DNA of 64,000 bases, from assembly GCF_003111645.1 (NCBI RefSeq), contig NZ_CP022187.1:3162001-3226000 (forward strand), in the 5' to 3' direction. The stretch comes from Parazoarcus communis (GTDB taxonomy: Bacteria > Pseudomonadota > Gammaproteobacteria > Burkholderiales > Rhodocyclaceae). The position numbers were made by a program, and so were the translations under genes. Under the pieces are notes generated by a model. That model was not told the origin of the DNA. It searched no databases and worked only from the letters and a program-made list of their open reading frames with translations. Below are positions 42,543-50,494 of this stretch, one piece after another (the first letter of the stretch is position 1; every line of letters starts with the position of its first letter).

Positions 42543-42724
42543 AGTATTTAAAGATTTAAAAGACTATAAAGATTATAGTGACCCGAAATCTGTGGATAAG
42601 CACTTTTAACCCATATAAAACAGTTTCTTGGCTATCTGGTAAACGTGTGCACAGCACCCTTGTAAACGACAGGATCATTTGTTGATGAAATTTCTGCCGC
42701 TAGTGTTTACTCAACTTATCCACA
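42543..42724. promoter_or_regulatory. AT-rich island with two inverted perfect DnaA boxes
   Basis: TGTGGATAA (42591-42599) and TTATCCACA (42716-42724) are exact, oppositely oriented DnaA boxes 125 bp apart. A conspicuous AT-rich run (42543-42577, TATTTAAAGATTTAAAAGAC onward) precedes them, unlike the high-GC surroundings. The 42453-42858 gap between rdgC and the catabolic island holds no gene. Confidence 0.55.
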
Positions 42725-42804
42725 ATCTGCACGGTGTCTGAATAACAGCTTATACATGCTGCTTTTCGTGCACTTTCGATGCGGCTGATCATCGCGGTGG
42801 ACGT

Positions 42805-42836
42805 AAAAAAGGGGAGGAATCCATCGGATCCTCCCC
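42805..42836 (-). terminator. Terminator of the catabolic island operon
   Basis: GGGGAGGA (42811-42818) and TCCTCCCC (42829-42836) form the stem; read on the minus strand it is followed by TTTTTT. It lies just past the stop of the last iron alcohol dehydrogenase gene. Confidence 0.9.
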
Positions 42837-42858
42837 TTCCTTGAACACGAAAAACGAT

Positions 42859-44016
42859 CTACAGAATCGATCGATAGATTGCCGTGACCTCTTCCAGGTT
42901 CATGTCGCAAGGGTTGGTGGCGATCAGGCGTTGAATCTGCGTCACCACTTCTTCGGCCATGCCGGGAATGTCGGCTTCACCGACCCCCAGCTGGCTCAGA
43001 CGGGTTTCGAGCCCACCATATCCGGCCATCTCTTCCATGCGACTGACGAAGGCCTCTGCGGCTTCTGCTTCGGACGCGAAGCTGCGGCCAGGGAGTACGC
43101 ACCGCGCCAGCTCGGCGTAGGCGGCTGTGGCAGCCCTGAGATTGAAGCGCAGTACCGGCCCCATAACCAGGGCGTTGGAATGCCCGTGCGGGACGTGGAA
43201 GCGTGCGCCAAGCGGGTAGGCAAGACCATGGATGGCCGCAACGGAAGCATTGACGAAGGCCATACCACCCAGCATTGCGCCTTCCAGCACGGCCGAACGC
43301 GCCTGCAGATCCTGACCGTTCTCGAGAACGAGGGGCAGGTTGCGTGAGAGCAGCTCAAGTGCCTTGCGTGCAAGGGCGTCGGCAACCGGGTTCTTGCGCG
43401 TGCGGCTGGTGTAGGCCTCGATGGCATGCACCATCGCATCCAGCGCGGTTGCTGCGCTGACCTTGGGTGGCATGCCCACGGTCAGTCCGGCATCGAGCAG
43501 GGCGATGTCGGGCAGCAGCTGGGGCGTATAGACGGCCTTCTTCTCACCATTCTCGTTGGTGATGACGGACACCCAGGTGACCTCCGAGCCGGTACCGGCC
43601 GTGGTCGGTACCTGAATCAGTGGCAGGCGGCCGCCAGTGGCCATGTCGACGCCGTAGATCTCTTCGATCGTCTGTGTCGAATGCGCCAGCAAGGCCACGA
43701 CCTTGGCGGTATCCAGTGAGGAACCGCCGCCGAGGCCGATGATGCCGTCGGCCTCGGCGGCTCTCGCCGCTTCCACCGCCTTGCGCACCATCTCCACCGG
43801 AGGATCGGCAAGGACGGCATCGAAGGTCGCGGCTTTCAGCCCCGCTGCAGCGAGGACCCTGCTTGCCCGACCGGCGATGCCGCAGGCGACGATCCCCTGG
43901 TCGCACACGAGCAGCGGCCGTTTGATCGCCAGCTCCTGCGCGAGCTGACCGAGGCATTCGAGACCGTCGATCTCGGAGATGATCCGTGGCGGGGCACGGA
44001 ATACGAAGTCAGTCAT
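42859..44016 (-). CDS. Iron-containing alcohol dehydrogenase, copy A
   Basis: 385 residues from ATG 44016 (AAGGAG upstream). Group III alcohol dehydrogenase: NAD-binding 'GIIGLGGGSSLDTAKVVALL', 'VPTTAGTGSEVT', and metal ligands in 'DAMVHAIEAYTS' and 'HGLAYPLGARFHVPHGHSNA'. It oxidises a primary alcohol or omega-hydroxyacid to the aldehyde; 4-hydroxybutyrate dehydrogenase belongs to this family. It lies 10 nt downstream of gabD copy 2, whose substrate would be the product. Last gene of the operon. Confidence 0.92.
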   Translation of the reverse strand: MTDFVFRAPPRIISEIDGLECLGQLAQELAIKRPLLVCDQGIVACGIAGRASRVLAAAGLKAATFDAVLADPPVEMVRKAVEAARAAEADGIIGLGGGSSLDTAKVVALLAHSTQTIEEIYGVDMATGGRLPLIQVPTTAGTGSEVTWVSVITNENGEKKAVYTPQLLPDIALLDAGLTVGMPPKVSAATALDAMVHAIEAYTSRTRKNPVADALARKALELLSRNLPLVLENGQDLQARSAVLEGAMLGGMAFVNASVAAIHGLAYPLGARFHVPHGHSNALVMGPVLRFNLRAATAAYAELARCVLPGRSFASEAEAAEAFVSRMEEMAGYGGLETRLSQLGVGEADIPGMAEEVVTQIQRLIATNPCDMNLEEVTAIYRSIL

Positions 44017-44026
44017 TTGGGTCTCC

Positions 44027-45487
44027 TTACTGCACGCCGCCCATGCACAGGTATTTGATCTCGAGGTAGTCCTCGATGCCGTACTTGGAACCTTCACGTC
44101 CGAGACCGGACGACTTCACGCCGCCGAAGGGGGCGACCTCGGTGGAGATGATCCCGGTGTTGATGCCGACGATGCCGTACTCAAGGGCAGCGGAGACGCG
44201 CCACACGCGGTTCATGCCAGCGGCGTAGAAGTAGGCGGCGAGGCCGAACTCGGTGTCGTTGGCCATCTGAATGGCCTCGGCCTCGTCCTTGAAGCGGAAC
44301 AGCGGGGCAACAGGGCCGAAGGTTTCTTCTTTCGCCACTTTCATGGCCGGCGTCACGTCGGCGAGGATGGTGGGCTCGAAGAAGGTGTGGCCGAGCGCAT
44401 GGCGCTTGCCGCCGGTCATCAGGCGTGCGCCCTTGGACAGTGCGTCGGCGATGTGCTCTTCGACTTTCTCCACCGCGTTCATGTCGATCAGCGGGCCCTG
44501 GGTGGTGCCGGCTTCCAGCCCGTTGCCGACCTTGAGCTTGGCCACGGCGGCGGCGAGCTTCTCGGCGAAGGCGTCATACACACCGTCCTGCACCAGCAGG
44601 CGGTTGGCGCACACGCAGGTCTGGCCACTGTTGCGGTACTTGGAAGCGAGCGCCCCTTCGACGGCGGCGTCGAGGTCCGCGTCGTCGAAGACGATGAAGG
44701 GCGCGTTGCCGCCGAGCTCGAGCGAGAGCTTCTTGATCGTGGGTGCGCACTGGGCGGCGAGCTTGATGCCGATCTCGGTCGAGCCGGTAAAGGTGAGCTT
44801 GCGCACGATGGGGTTGGCGGTGAGTTCGCCGCCGATCTCGCCGGCCGAGCCGGTGACCACGCTGAACACACCCTTCGGAATGCCGGCGCGCTCGGCGAGC
44901 ACGGCCAGCGCCAGTGCGGACAGCGGGGTCTGGCTGGCGGGCTTGAGCACCATGGTGCAGCCGGCGGCGAGCGCCGGTCCGGCCTTGCGGGTGATCATCG
45001 CCGAGGGGAAGTTCCAGGGCGTGATCGCGGCGCACACGCCGATCGGCTCCTTGGTGACGACGATGCGCTTGTCGGGCTGATGGCCGGGGATCACGTCACC
45101 GTAGATGCGCTTGCCCTCTTCGGCAAACCACTCGATGAAGGAGGCGGCATAGCCGATCTCGCCCTTGGCTTCGGTGAGCGACTTGCCCTGCTCTGAGGTC
45201 ATCAGCACGGCCAGGTCGTCCTGGTGCTCGAGCAGCAACTCGAACCAGCGGCGCAGGATCTTCGAGCGCGCGCCGGCGGTGAGGCTGCGCCATGCGGGCC
45301 ATGCGGCGTTGGCCGCTTCGATGGCGCGGCGGGTTTCGGCCTGGCCCATCTTGGGCACGGTGCCGACGGTCTCGCCGGTGGCGGGGTTGGTGACGGTAAT
45401 GGTGGCGCCGGCGTCGGCGGCGACCCATTCGCCATCGATGTAGCAGCTGGAACGGAGCAGGCTCGGGTCCTTGAGTGCGAGTGTCAT
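44027..45487 (-). CDS. gabD: Succinate-semialdehyde dehydrogenase, copy 2
   Basis: 486 residues, differing from copy 1 (12389-13849) only at a few positions before residue 25 (residues 2-4 and Ile/Val 22). The nucleophile Cys291 and base Glu257 are intact. After ~92 bases at the 5' end with nine substitutions, I found no DNA difference down to the stop. It lies between a thioesterase gene and an iron alcohol dehydrogenase gene. The near-identity points to recent duplication or gene conversion, not to separate ancestry. Confidence 0.95.
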   Translation of the reverse strand: MTLALKDPSLLRSSCYIDGEWVAADAGATITVTNPATGETVGTVPKMGQAETRRAIEAANAAWPAWRSLTAGARSKILRRWFELLLEHQDDLAVLMTSEQGKSLTEAKGEIGYAASFIEWFAEEGKRIYGDVIPGHQPDKRIVVTKEPIGVCAAITPWNFPSAMITRKAGPALAAGCTMVLKPASQTPLSALALAVLAERAGIPKGVFSVVTGSAGEIGGELTANPIVRKLTFTGSTEIGIKLAAQCAPTIKKLSLELGGNAPFIVFDDADLDAAVEGALASKYRNSGQTCVCANRLLVQDGVYDAFAEKLAAAVAKLKVGNGLEAGTTQGPLIDMNAVEKVEEHIADALSKGARLMTGGKRHALGHTFFEPTILADVTPAMKVAKEETFGPVAPLFRFKDEAEAIQMANDTEFGLAAYFYAAGMNRVWRVSAALEYGIVGINTGIISTEVAPFGGVKSSGLGREGSKYGIEDYLEIKYLCMGGVQ

Positions 45488-45508
45488 TGTGTTCTTTCCT
45501 CTTGGATG

Positions 45509-45955
45509 TCAGTTATTGGTCTGGATTGACTGGATTTCGGCCAGTGCTTCACGCATTGCATCGGGTACGCGCACCGGTCGGTTGGTTTTGCGATCGACAT
45601 ATACATGGATGAAGTGACCGGCGGCTGAAACCGTGTCTTCGTCATTGCGGAACAGGCCGACTTCGTAACGAATGCTGCTGTTGCCGATGCGGGCAACGCG
45701 CAGGCCGGCCTGAACCACGTCGGGAAAGGCAATCGGGCTGAAGTAGGCGCAAGACGTTTCGATCACAAGACCGATCACCTCGCTGTTCTGGAAATCGAGC
45801 AGTCCGCGCTCGATCAGCCACTGATTTACGACGGTGTCGAAGTAACTGTAGTACTGGACATTATTTACATGGCCATAGACGTCGTTGTCCATCCAGCGCG
45901 TGGTGATCGCCTGAGTATGCGGGTAGGCGGCGCGGGTTTCTTCCTTTGATGACAT
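45509..45955 (-). CDS. Acyl-CoA thioesterase, 4-hydroxybenzoyl-CoA thioesterase (hotdog) type
   Basis: 148 residues with the motif 'TRWMDNDVYGHVNNVQYYSY', in which the first Asp is the catalytic residue of the 4HBT family, and a single hotdog fold. It hydrolyses an acyl-CoA to free acid and CoA. In this island it could release 4-hydroxybutyrate or a similar acid from its CoA ester, or recycle CoA; substrate is inference. Confidence 0.88.
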   Translation of the reverse strand: MSSKEETRAAYPHTQAITTRWMDNDVYGHVNNVQYYSYFDTVVNQWLIERGLLDFQNSEVIGLVIETSCAYFSPIAFPDVVQAGLRVARIGNSSIRYEVGLFRNDEDTVSAAGHFIHVYVDRKTNRPVRVPDAMREALAEIQSIQTNN

Positions 45956-45967
45956 ATTGGCGAATCC

Positions 45968-47122
45968 TTACAGTACCGAGGCGTAGATCGCGCGTGCATC
46001 CGCTTCGGTCACGTCGCGTGGATTGTTGATCAGCAGGCGCTGAATGTTCATGACGTCGCGAGCGAGCATGTCGAGGTCATCAGCACCGACCCCGACTTCG
46101 CTCAGGCGCTGCTCGAACGGCATTTCGGCGACCAGGGTGCGCATGGCCTCGATGAAGGCGTCTGCCGCTTCTGCGGCGTTGGCAAAGCTGCGCTGGGGCA
46201 GGATGACCTGCGCCAGTTCGGCGTAGGGCGTTTCTGCCGCGCTGCGGTTGAAGGCCAGCACGGGTGACAGTACCAGCGCATTGCTCAGCCCGTGTGGCAC
46301 GTGATAGTGCCCGCCCAGCGGGTAGGCCAGGGCGTGCACCGCTGCAACCGGTGCGTTGGCGAAGGCCATGCCTGCCAGCAGCGAGCCTTGCAGCATCGCG
46401 GAGCGTGCGGGCAGGTCGCTGCCGTCGGCGATCACCTTGCGGATATTGGTATAGAGGAGTTCCAGCGCCTTCACTGCAAGACTGTCCGACAGCGGGTTCT
46501 TCTTGTGGCGCGAGGTGTAGGCCTCGATCGCATGCACCATGGCGTCGATGCCCGTCATGGCGGTGACGCGTGCAGGCAGACCGACGGTCAGCGTGCCGTC
46601 GAGCACGGCGATGTCGGGGTAGAGAATGGGCGATACGACGCCTTTCTTCTCCTGCGTCGGCGTGGTCACAATGGCGATTGGCGTGACTTCCGAGCCGGTA
46701 CCGGCCGTGGTCGGTACCTGGATCAACGGCAGGCGCGGACCGCGTGCAAGCCCGATGCCATAGACTTCGGTCAGTGCTTGAGGTGCGCCTGCGAGCAGGG
46801 CAACGAGCTTTGCGGTGTCCATCGAGCTGCCACCGCCAAAGCCGATGATGCCGTCTGCCCCGGCGGCGCGGGCGGCCTCGGTTGCGCTCAGCACCGACTC
46901 TTCCGGCGGATCGGCCAGCACGTCGGTGAACACGGTGGTGGAAACGCCGGCCGACTTGAAGCCTTCGAGCGCGGAATTCAGCACGCCGGCCTCGATCAGA
47001 CCGCGATCGGTCACGATCATCGCGTGACGCATGCCGAGTTCCTTTGCCAGATCGCCAAGACGCGCTGCAGCGCCTGTTTCGCATACGATCCGGGGCGTGG
47101 TTTCAAACACGAAATTCGTCAT
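45968..47122 (-). CDS. Iron-containing alcohol dehydrogenase, copy B
   Basis: 384 residues, same family as the gene at 42859-44016 but clearly diverged. 'GIIGFGGGSSMDTAKLVALL', 'VPTTAGTGSEVTPIAIV', 'DAMVHAIEAYTSRHKKNPLS' and 'HALAYPLGGHYHVPHGLSNA' carry the NAD and metal sites. The N-terminus resembles ErcA, an iron alcohol dehydrogenase linked to alcohol-oxidation regulons. Two enzymes of this type in one operon suggest two successive alcohol oxidations, e.g. a diol and a hydroxyacid (inference). AAGGAGAAAAGA precedes the ATG. Confidence 0.92.
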   Translation of the reverse strand: MTNFVFETTPRIVCETGAAARLGDLAKELGMRHAMIVTDRGLIEAGVLNSALEGFKSAGVSTTVFTDVLADPPEESVLSATEAARAAGADGIIGFGGGSSMDTAKLVALLAGAPQALTEVYGIGLARGPRLPLIQVPTTAGTGSEVTPIAIVTTPTQEKKGVVSPILYPDIAVLDGTLTVGLPARVTAMTGIDAMVHAIEAYTSRHKKNPLSDSLAVKALELLYTNIRKVIADGSDLPARSAMLQGSLLAGMAFANAPVAAVHALAYPLGGHYHVPHGLSNALVLSPVLAFNRSAAETPYAELAQVILPQRSFANAAEAADAFIEAMRTLVAEMPFEQRLSEVGVGADDLDMLARDVMNIQRLLINNPRDVTEADARAIYASVL

Positions 47123-47143
47123 TCTTTTCTCCTTGAGGCGGAA

Positions 47144-47791
47144 TCAGGCGGCTTCGACCACACCGCGTTCGATGCGATAACTGCGGTCGACGAGGTCGGC
47201 AGAATGGACGTCGTCGGATTCGGAAAGCACCACGGACAAGCCTTCGTTGCCCAGGCTTGCGATGACCTCGGTCAGGCGGCGCGAGAGCACCGGCGCGACG
47301 CCTTCGAAGGGTTCGTCCAGCAACAGCAGGCGTCTTCCGGGCATCAGTGCGCGCGCCAGGGCTACCAGCTTCTGCTGGCCACCACTGAGCTGCAGCGCGC
47401 GGCGATCCCGGAACTCCGCCACTTCGGGCATCAGCTCGTAGATCCATGCCAGGCGCTGAGGCGCGTCCTTGATCCCGTTTGCCCAGGCCGGCATCAGGAT
47501 GTTTTCTTCCACGGTGAGCTGCGGGATCAGGCGGCGGTCTTCCGGGAGATAGCTCACGCCAAGCCCGGCGCGCTTGTAACCGGCCACCTTGCTCATGTCC
47601 TGGTCGTGGATACGGATGGCGCCGGACTCGATGGGCAGCAGGCCCATGATGCTGCGCATCAGCGTGGTCTTGCCCGCGCCGTTGCGTCCGATCAGACCAA
47701 TCATGGCGCCTTTGGGCACTTCCATCGCAACGTCGCGCAGGATGGGAATGCTGTCGATGGACACGTTGAGTCCCCTGATATTCAGCGTCAT
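47144..47791 (-). CDS. livF: Branched-chain-type ABC transporter ATP-binding protein LivF
   Basis: 215 residues, a little short for LivF (~235). Walker A 'GRNGAGKTTL', signature 'LSGGQQKLVALARAL' and Walker B 'LLLLDEP' are intact. Start overlaps the end of livG by 4 nt. One of two ATPases of the LivHMGF importer. The substrate is unknown; this family also moves amides, urea and short-chain acids. Confidence 0.9.
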   Translation of the reverse strand: MTLNIRGLNVSIDSIPILRDVAMEVPKGAMIGLIGRNGAGKTTLMRSIMGLLPIESGAIRIHDQDMSKVAGYKRAGLGVSYLPEDRRLIPQLTVEENILMPAWANGIKDAPQRLAWIYELMPEVAEFRDRRALQLSGGQQKLVALARALMPGRRLLLLDEPFEGVAPVLSRRLTEVIASLGNEGLSVVLSESDDVHSADLVDRSYRIERGVVEAA

Positions 47792-48573
47792 GCCGCGCTC
47801 CTCTCTTTTTCTTCGGTCTTGCGACCGTGGCCGTGACCGATGACGAGTTCCTGCACCTTGGCATCGCCAAACACCTTGGCGGGCGCGCCATCACTGATGA
47901 TTTCGCCGCTGTAGAACGCGAGTACGCGCGAGACGTAGCGCTCGACGATCTCCATGTCGTGTTCGACGAAAAGCACCGTCACCTTGTGGCGTCGAACCGC
48001 AAGCATCACCGTGTCCATCAGCGGAAACTTCTCTTCCACGCTGACGCCGCTGGTGGGTTCGTCGAGCAGCAGCATGCGGGGCTTGCCGATCAGGGCCATG
48101 GCGATGTCGATCAGCTTGCGTGCGCCCTGAGGTACAGCACTGACGATGGCGTCGCGGTACTGCTGAACGGCGAATTCCTCGAGGATCTCGTCGGCCCTTG
48201 CGACCCGGGACTTGCTGCGAAGGCCGCTGAAGAAGGACGGTCGTGGTCCCTCTGCCGCGACGAGCGCAATCAGCAGGTTGTCGAGCACGGTCATTTCGGG
48301 AAAGAGCTGCGCCACCTGAAAGGAGCGCGTCATACCCTTGCGGATGATCTCGCGTGTGCTCTTGCCGACGATGGACTTGCCTTCGAACAGGATCTCGCCC
48401 GACGAAGGTGGCAGATAGCCGGTCACCATGTTGATGAAGGTGGTCTTGCCGGCGCCGTTGGAGCCGATGACGCCGACCACCTCGCCGGATTCGATCTGCA
48501 CATTGAGGTCACGTGCAGCCGTCACCGCGCCAAAGCTGCGATTCAGGCCACGGGTTTCGAGAATGATGCTCAT
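47788..48573 (-). CDS. livG: Branched-chain-type ABC transporter ATP-binding protein LivG
   Basis: 261 residues from ATG 48573, which overlaps the livM stop by 4 nt (ATGA). Walker A 'GSNGAGKTTFINMVTG', 'VPQGARKLIDIAMAL' in place of the canonical signature (LSGGQ-like 'YGDQRRLEIARAL' is usual), Walker B 'MLLLDEPTSGV' and switch His in 'LFVEHDMEIV'. The signature deviates: Val-Pro-Gln-Gly-Ala where Ser-Gly-Gly is expected. Confidence 0.9.
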   Translation of the reverse strand: MSIILETRGLNRSFGAVTAARDLNVQIESGEVVGVIGSNGAGKTTFINMVTGYLPPSSGEILFEGKSIVGKSTREIIRKGMTRSFQVAQLFPEMTVLDNLLIALVAAEGPRPSFFSGLRSKSRVARADEILEEFAVQQYRDAIVSAVPQGARKLIDIAMALIGKPRMLLLDEPTSGVSVEEKFPLMDTVMLAVRRHKVTVLFVEHDMEIVERYVSRVLAFYSGEIISDGAPAKVFGDAKVQELVIGHGHGRKTEEKERSAA

Positions 48574-49514
48574 GCCGCAGCCCTCCGTTTCTCGGCGACC
48601 AGACTCCACAGGCCCTTGGGCAGGAAGACGATGATGGCCAGCAGCACGAAGCCGAGGATCATCTGCCACGAATGCGGAGCCAGTTCGAGCGCATAGGTGC
48701 GTACCAGCGCGAACAGCACGGCGGCGATGAAGGGTGCGGCCACATGTGAAGTGCCGCCGAGCAGGGCAATGAAGACGAACTCGCCCGAGGTGGTCCAGAA
48801 CGCCATTTCAGGGTCGACATGGCCGGTGGCGAGCGCAGTGAATGCGCCACCTACGGCGGAGATGCCGGCGGCAAAGAGGTAATTGGCGTACAGGATCCAG
48901 CGCGGGGAGAGGCCGAGGAACTCCACCCGGATCTCGTTTTCCTTGATGGCCTCGTTGACTCCGCCCAGTCCCGATTTCATGTAGCGGTTGAGCGCGATCG
49001 CGATACCGCCGGCCACGAGGACCGTGAGCACGAAAATGACAAGCTTCTGATCCTCGCCTGCAGGCAACCAGCCGAGGAAGGTGACGTCATGGACGTTGAA
49101 ACCGTCGGTCGATCCCAGAGCCTGGTTCTTGACGATGAGACCGTACAGGATCATCGACAGCGCCAGCGAGAGCATCGCGAAGAAGATGTCGCGATAGCGG
49201 GTCATCAGCAAGCCGAGGATCGCGGCCACGCCCACTGAGGCTGCAACCCCAAGGCCGATCAGCACGAATGCATCGTGGATGTCGAGAAAGGCTCCGCCCA
49301 TGCCGACGCTGTAGCCACCGATGCAGAAGAAGAGCCCTTGTCCGAAGGAGACCAGACCGGCACGCATCTGGATCACGACGCCCTGCACCACCAGTGCCTT
49401 GGCCAGGGCCAGCGTCAGAATGAAGGTCAGCCAGCTCGGCAGCAGGAAGGCGGACGCGACCAGCACGAGTGCCGACACGAGCAGCCAGATTTCTGTCTTA
49501 TCGAGTTTGAACAT
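48570..49514 (-). CDS. livM: Branched-chain-type ABC transporter permease LivM
   Basis: 314 residues, about ten transmembrane helices, with 'RAGLVSFGQGLFFCIGGYSV' and 'KENEIRVEFLGLSPRWILYA' in the order typical of LivM. Its start codon shares one base with the livH stop (TGATG). Inner-membrane half of the importer pore. Confidence 0.9.
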   Translation of the reverse strand: MFKLDKTEIWLLVSALVLVASAFLLPSWLTFILTLALAKALVVQGVVIQMRAGLVSFGQGLFFCIGGYSVGMGGAFLDIHDAFVLIGLGVAASVGVAAILGLLMTRYRDIFFAMLSLALSMILYGLIVKNQALGSTDGFNVHDVTFLGWLPAGEDQKLVIFVLTVLVAGGIAIALNRYMKSGLGGVNEAIKENEIRVEFLGLSPRWILYANYLFAAGISAVGGAFTALATGHVDPEMAFWTTSGEFVFIALLGGTSHVAAPFIAAVLFALVRTYALELAPHSWQMILGFVLLAIIVFLPKGLWSLVAEKRRAAA

Positions 49515-50413
49515 CAGATTTTCCTCGCCAGATCGCGTCCGAAAAGACCTTGTGGCCGCACCGCAAGTACCAGGGCCATAACGCCGTAGATCACGAACAG
49601 TTCAATTTGTGGTGCGAGGTGCACTGCTGCTGCCCGGGTGATCCCGACCAGCAGGGCGCCGACGATCGCACCTTCGATACTGCCCAGACCGCCGACCACG
49701 ACGACGGCAAACGCCAGCACGATCACTTCGACGCCGATGCCGGGCGACACCGAGATTGCAGGTGCGGTCAGTGCGCCGGCGATCGCACCCAGCGTGGTTC
49801 CGACCACGAAGGTCGCGGCGAACATCAACTTCACGTTCACGCCCATGGCGATTGCGATCTCGCGATCCTGAATCACCGCACGCAGGACTTTTCCGGTGTG
49901 GGTCCGGTTCAGCGTGAGCCAGCAGGCGGCACCGATCACGGCCGAAACGGCGATCAGTGCAAGGTCGTAGTTGGCGAAGGTCAGTTCCCCGATCTCGCTG
50001 CGACCGAGCAGGCTGTAGGGCTGGAAGGTGAAATAGGGGTCGACGCCGAAGATGAGCTTGGTAGCATCTTCCAGAATCAGCAGCAGGGCATAGGTGACGA
50101 TCACCATCAGGATCTCGTCGCGCTTGTACATGAACTGCAGCAGGCCTTGCTCGATCAGCAGACCCACCACCACGCCAGACACCAGCGCGGCACCCAGCAA
50201 CAAGGCATAGCTCCAGTAGGGCGCGCCTTCTGCGCCGGAGAAATACCAGCCAACGAGAGATGCACCCGTATAGGCACCGATGGAGTAGAAGCTGCCATGG
50301 GCCATGTTCAGGATGCGCATCACCCCGTAGATCACGGTCAGACCCGCCGCCACCATGAACAACCATGAGGCGTAGATCATCCCGTCGATCAGAATTGCAT
50401 AGAGCGTCGTCAT
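49514..50413 (-). CDS. livH: Branched-chain-type ABC transporter permease LivH
   Basis: 299 residues. 'GLTVIYGVMRILNMAHGSFY' near the N-terminus and 'AFAVVVVGGLGSIEGAIVGA' near the end are the LivH signatures. ATG 50413 has GGAG 8 nt upstream; ATG 50419, two codons earlier, is too close to that site. Confidence 0.9.
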   Translation of the reverse strand: MTTLYAILIDGMIYASWLFMVAAGLTVIYGVMRILNMAHGSFYSIGAYTGASLVGWYFSGAEGAPYWSYALLLGAALVSGVVVGLLIEQGLLQFMYKRDEILMVIVTYALLLILEDATKLIFGVDPYFTFQPYSLLGRSEIGELTFANYDLALIAVSAVIGAACWLTLNRTHTGKVLRAVIQDREIAIAMGVNVKLMFAATFVVGTTLGAIAGALTAPAISVSPGIGVEVIVLAFAVVVVGGLGSIEGAIVGALLVGITRAAAVHLAPQIELFVIYGVMALVLAVRPQGLFGRDLARKI

Positions 50414-50494
50414 GCTCATTGCTCCGATGAGAGAGGGGAAAACACGGAAAGGAGGCCCCGGCGGAATCGCTCCGCCGGGGCAGGTCACGCAGGC

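Noticed and set aside
39820-42858. Chromosomal replication origin
   Set aside because: DnaA boxes and AT-rich DNA are present but dnaA, dnaN, gyrB, rpmH or parAB are not, boxes are few, and all genes from 42.8 kb to the right point toward the site, opposite to an origin pattern.
44027-45487. gabD copy 2 as an assembly duplicate
   Set aside because: Flanks differ on both sides, the 5' ~92 bases carry nine substitutions, and it fits tightly in its operon with 10-nt spacing to the next gene, so a real second copy is more likely; reads should still be checked.
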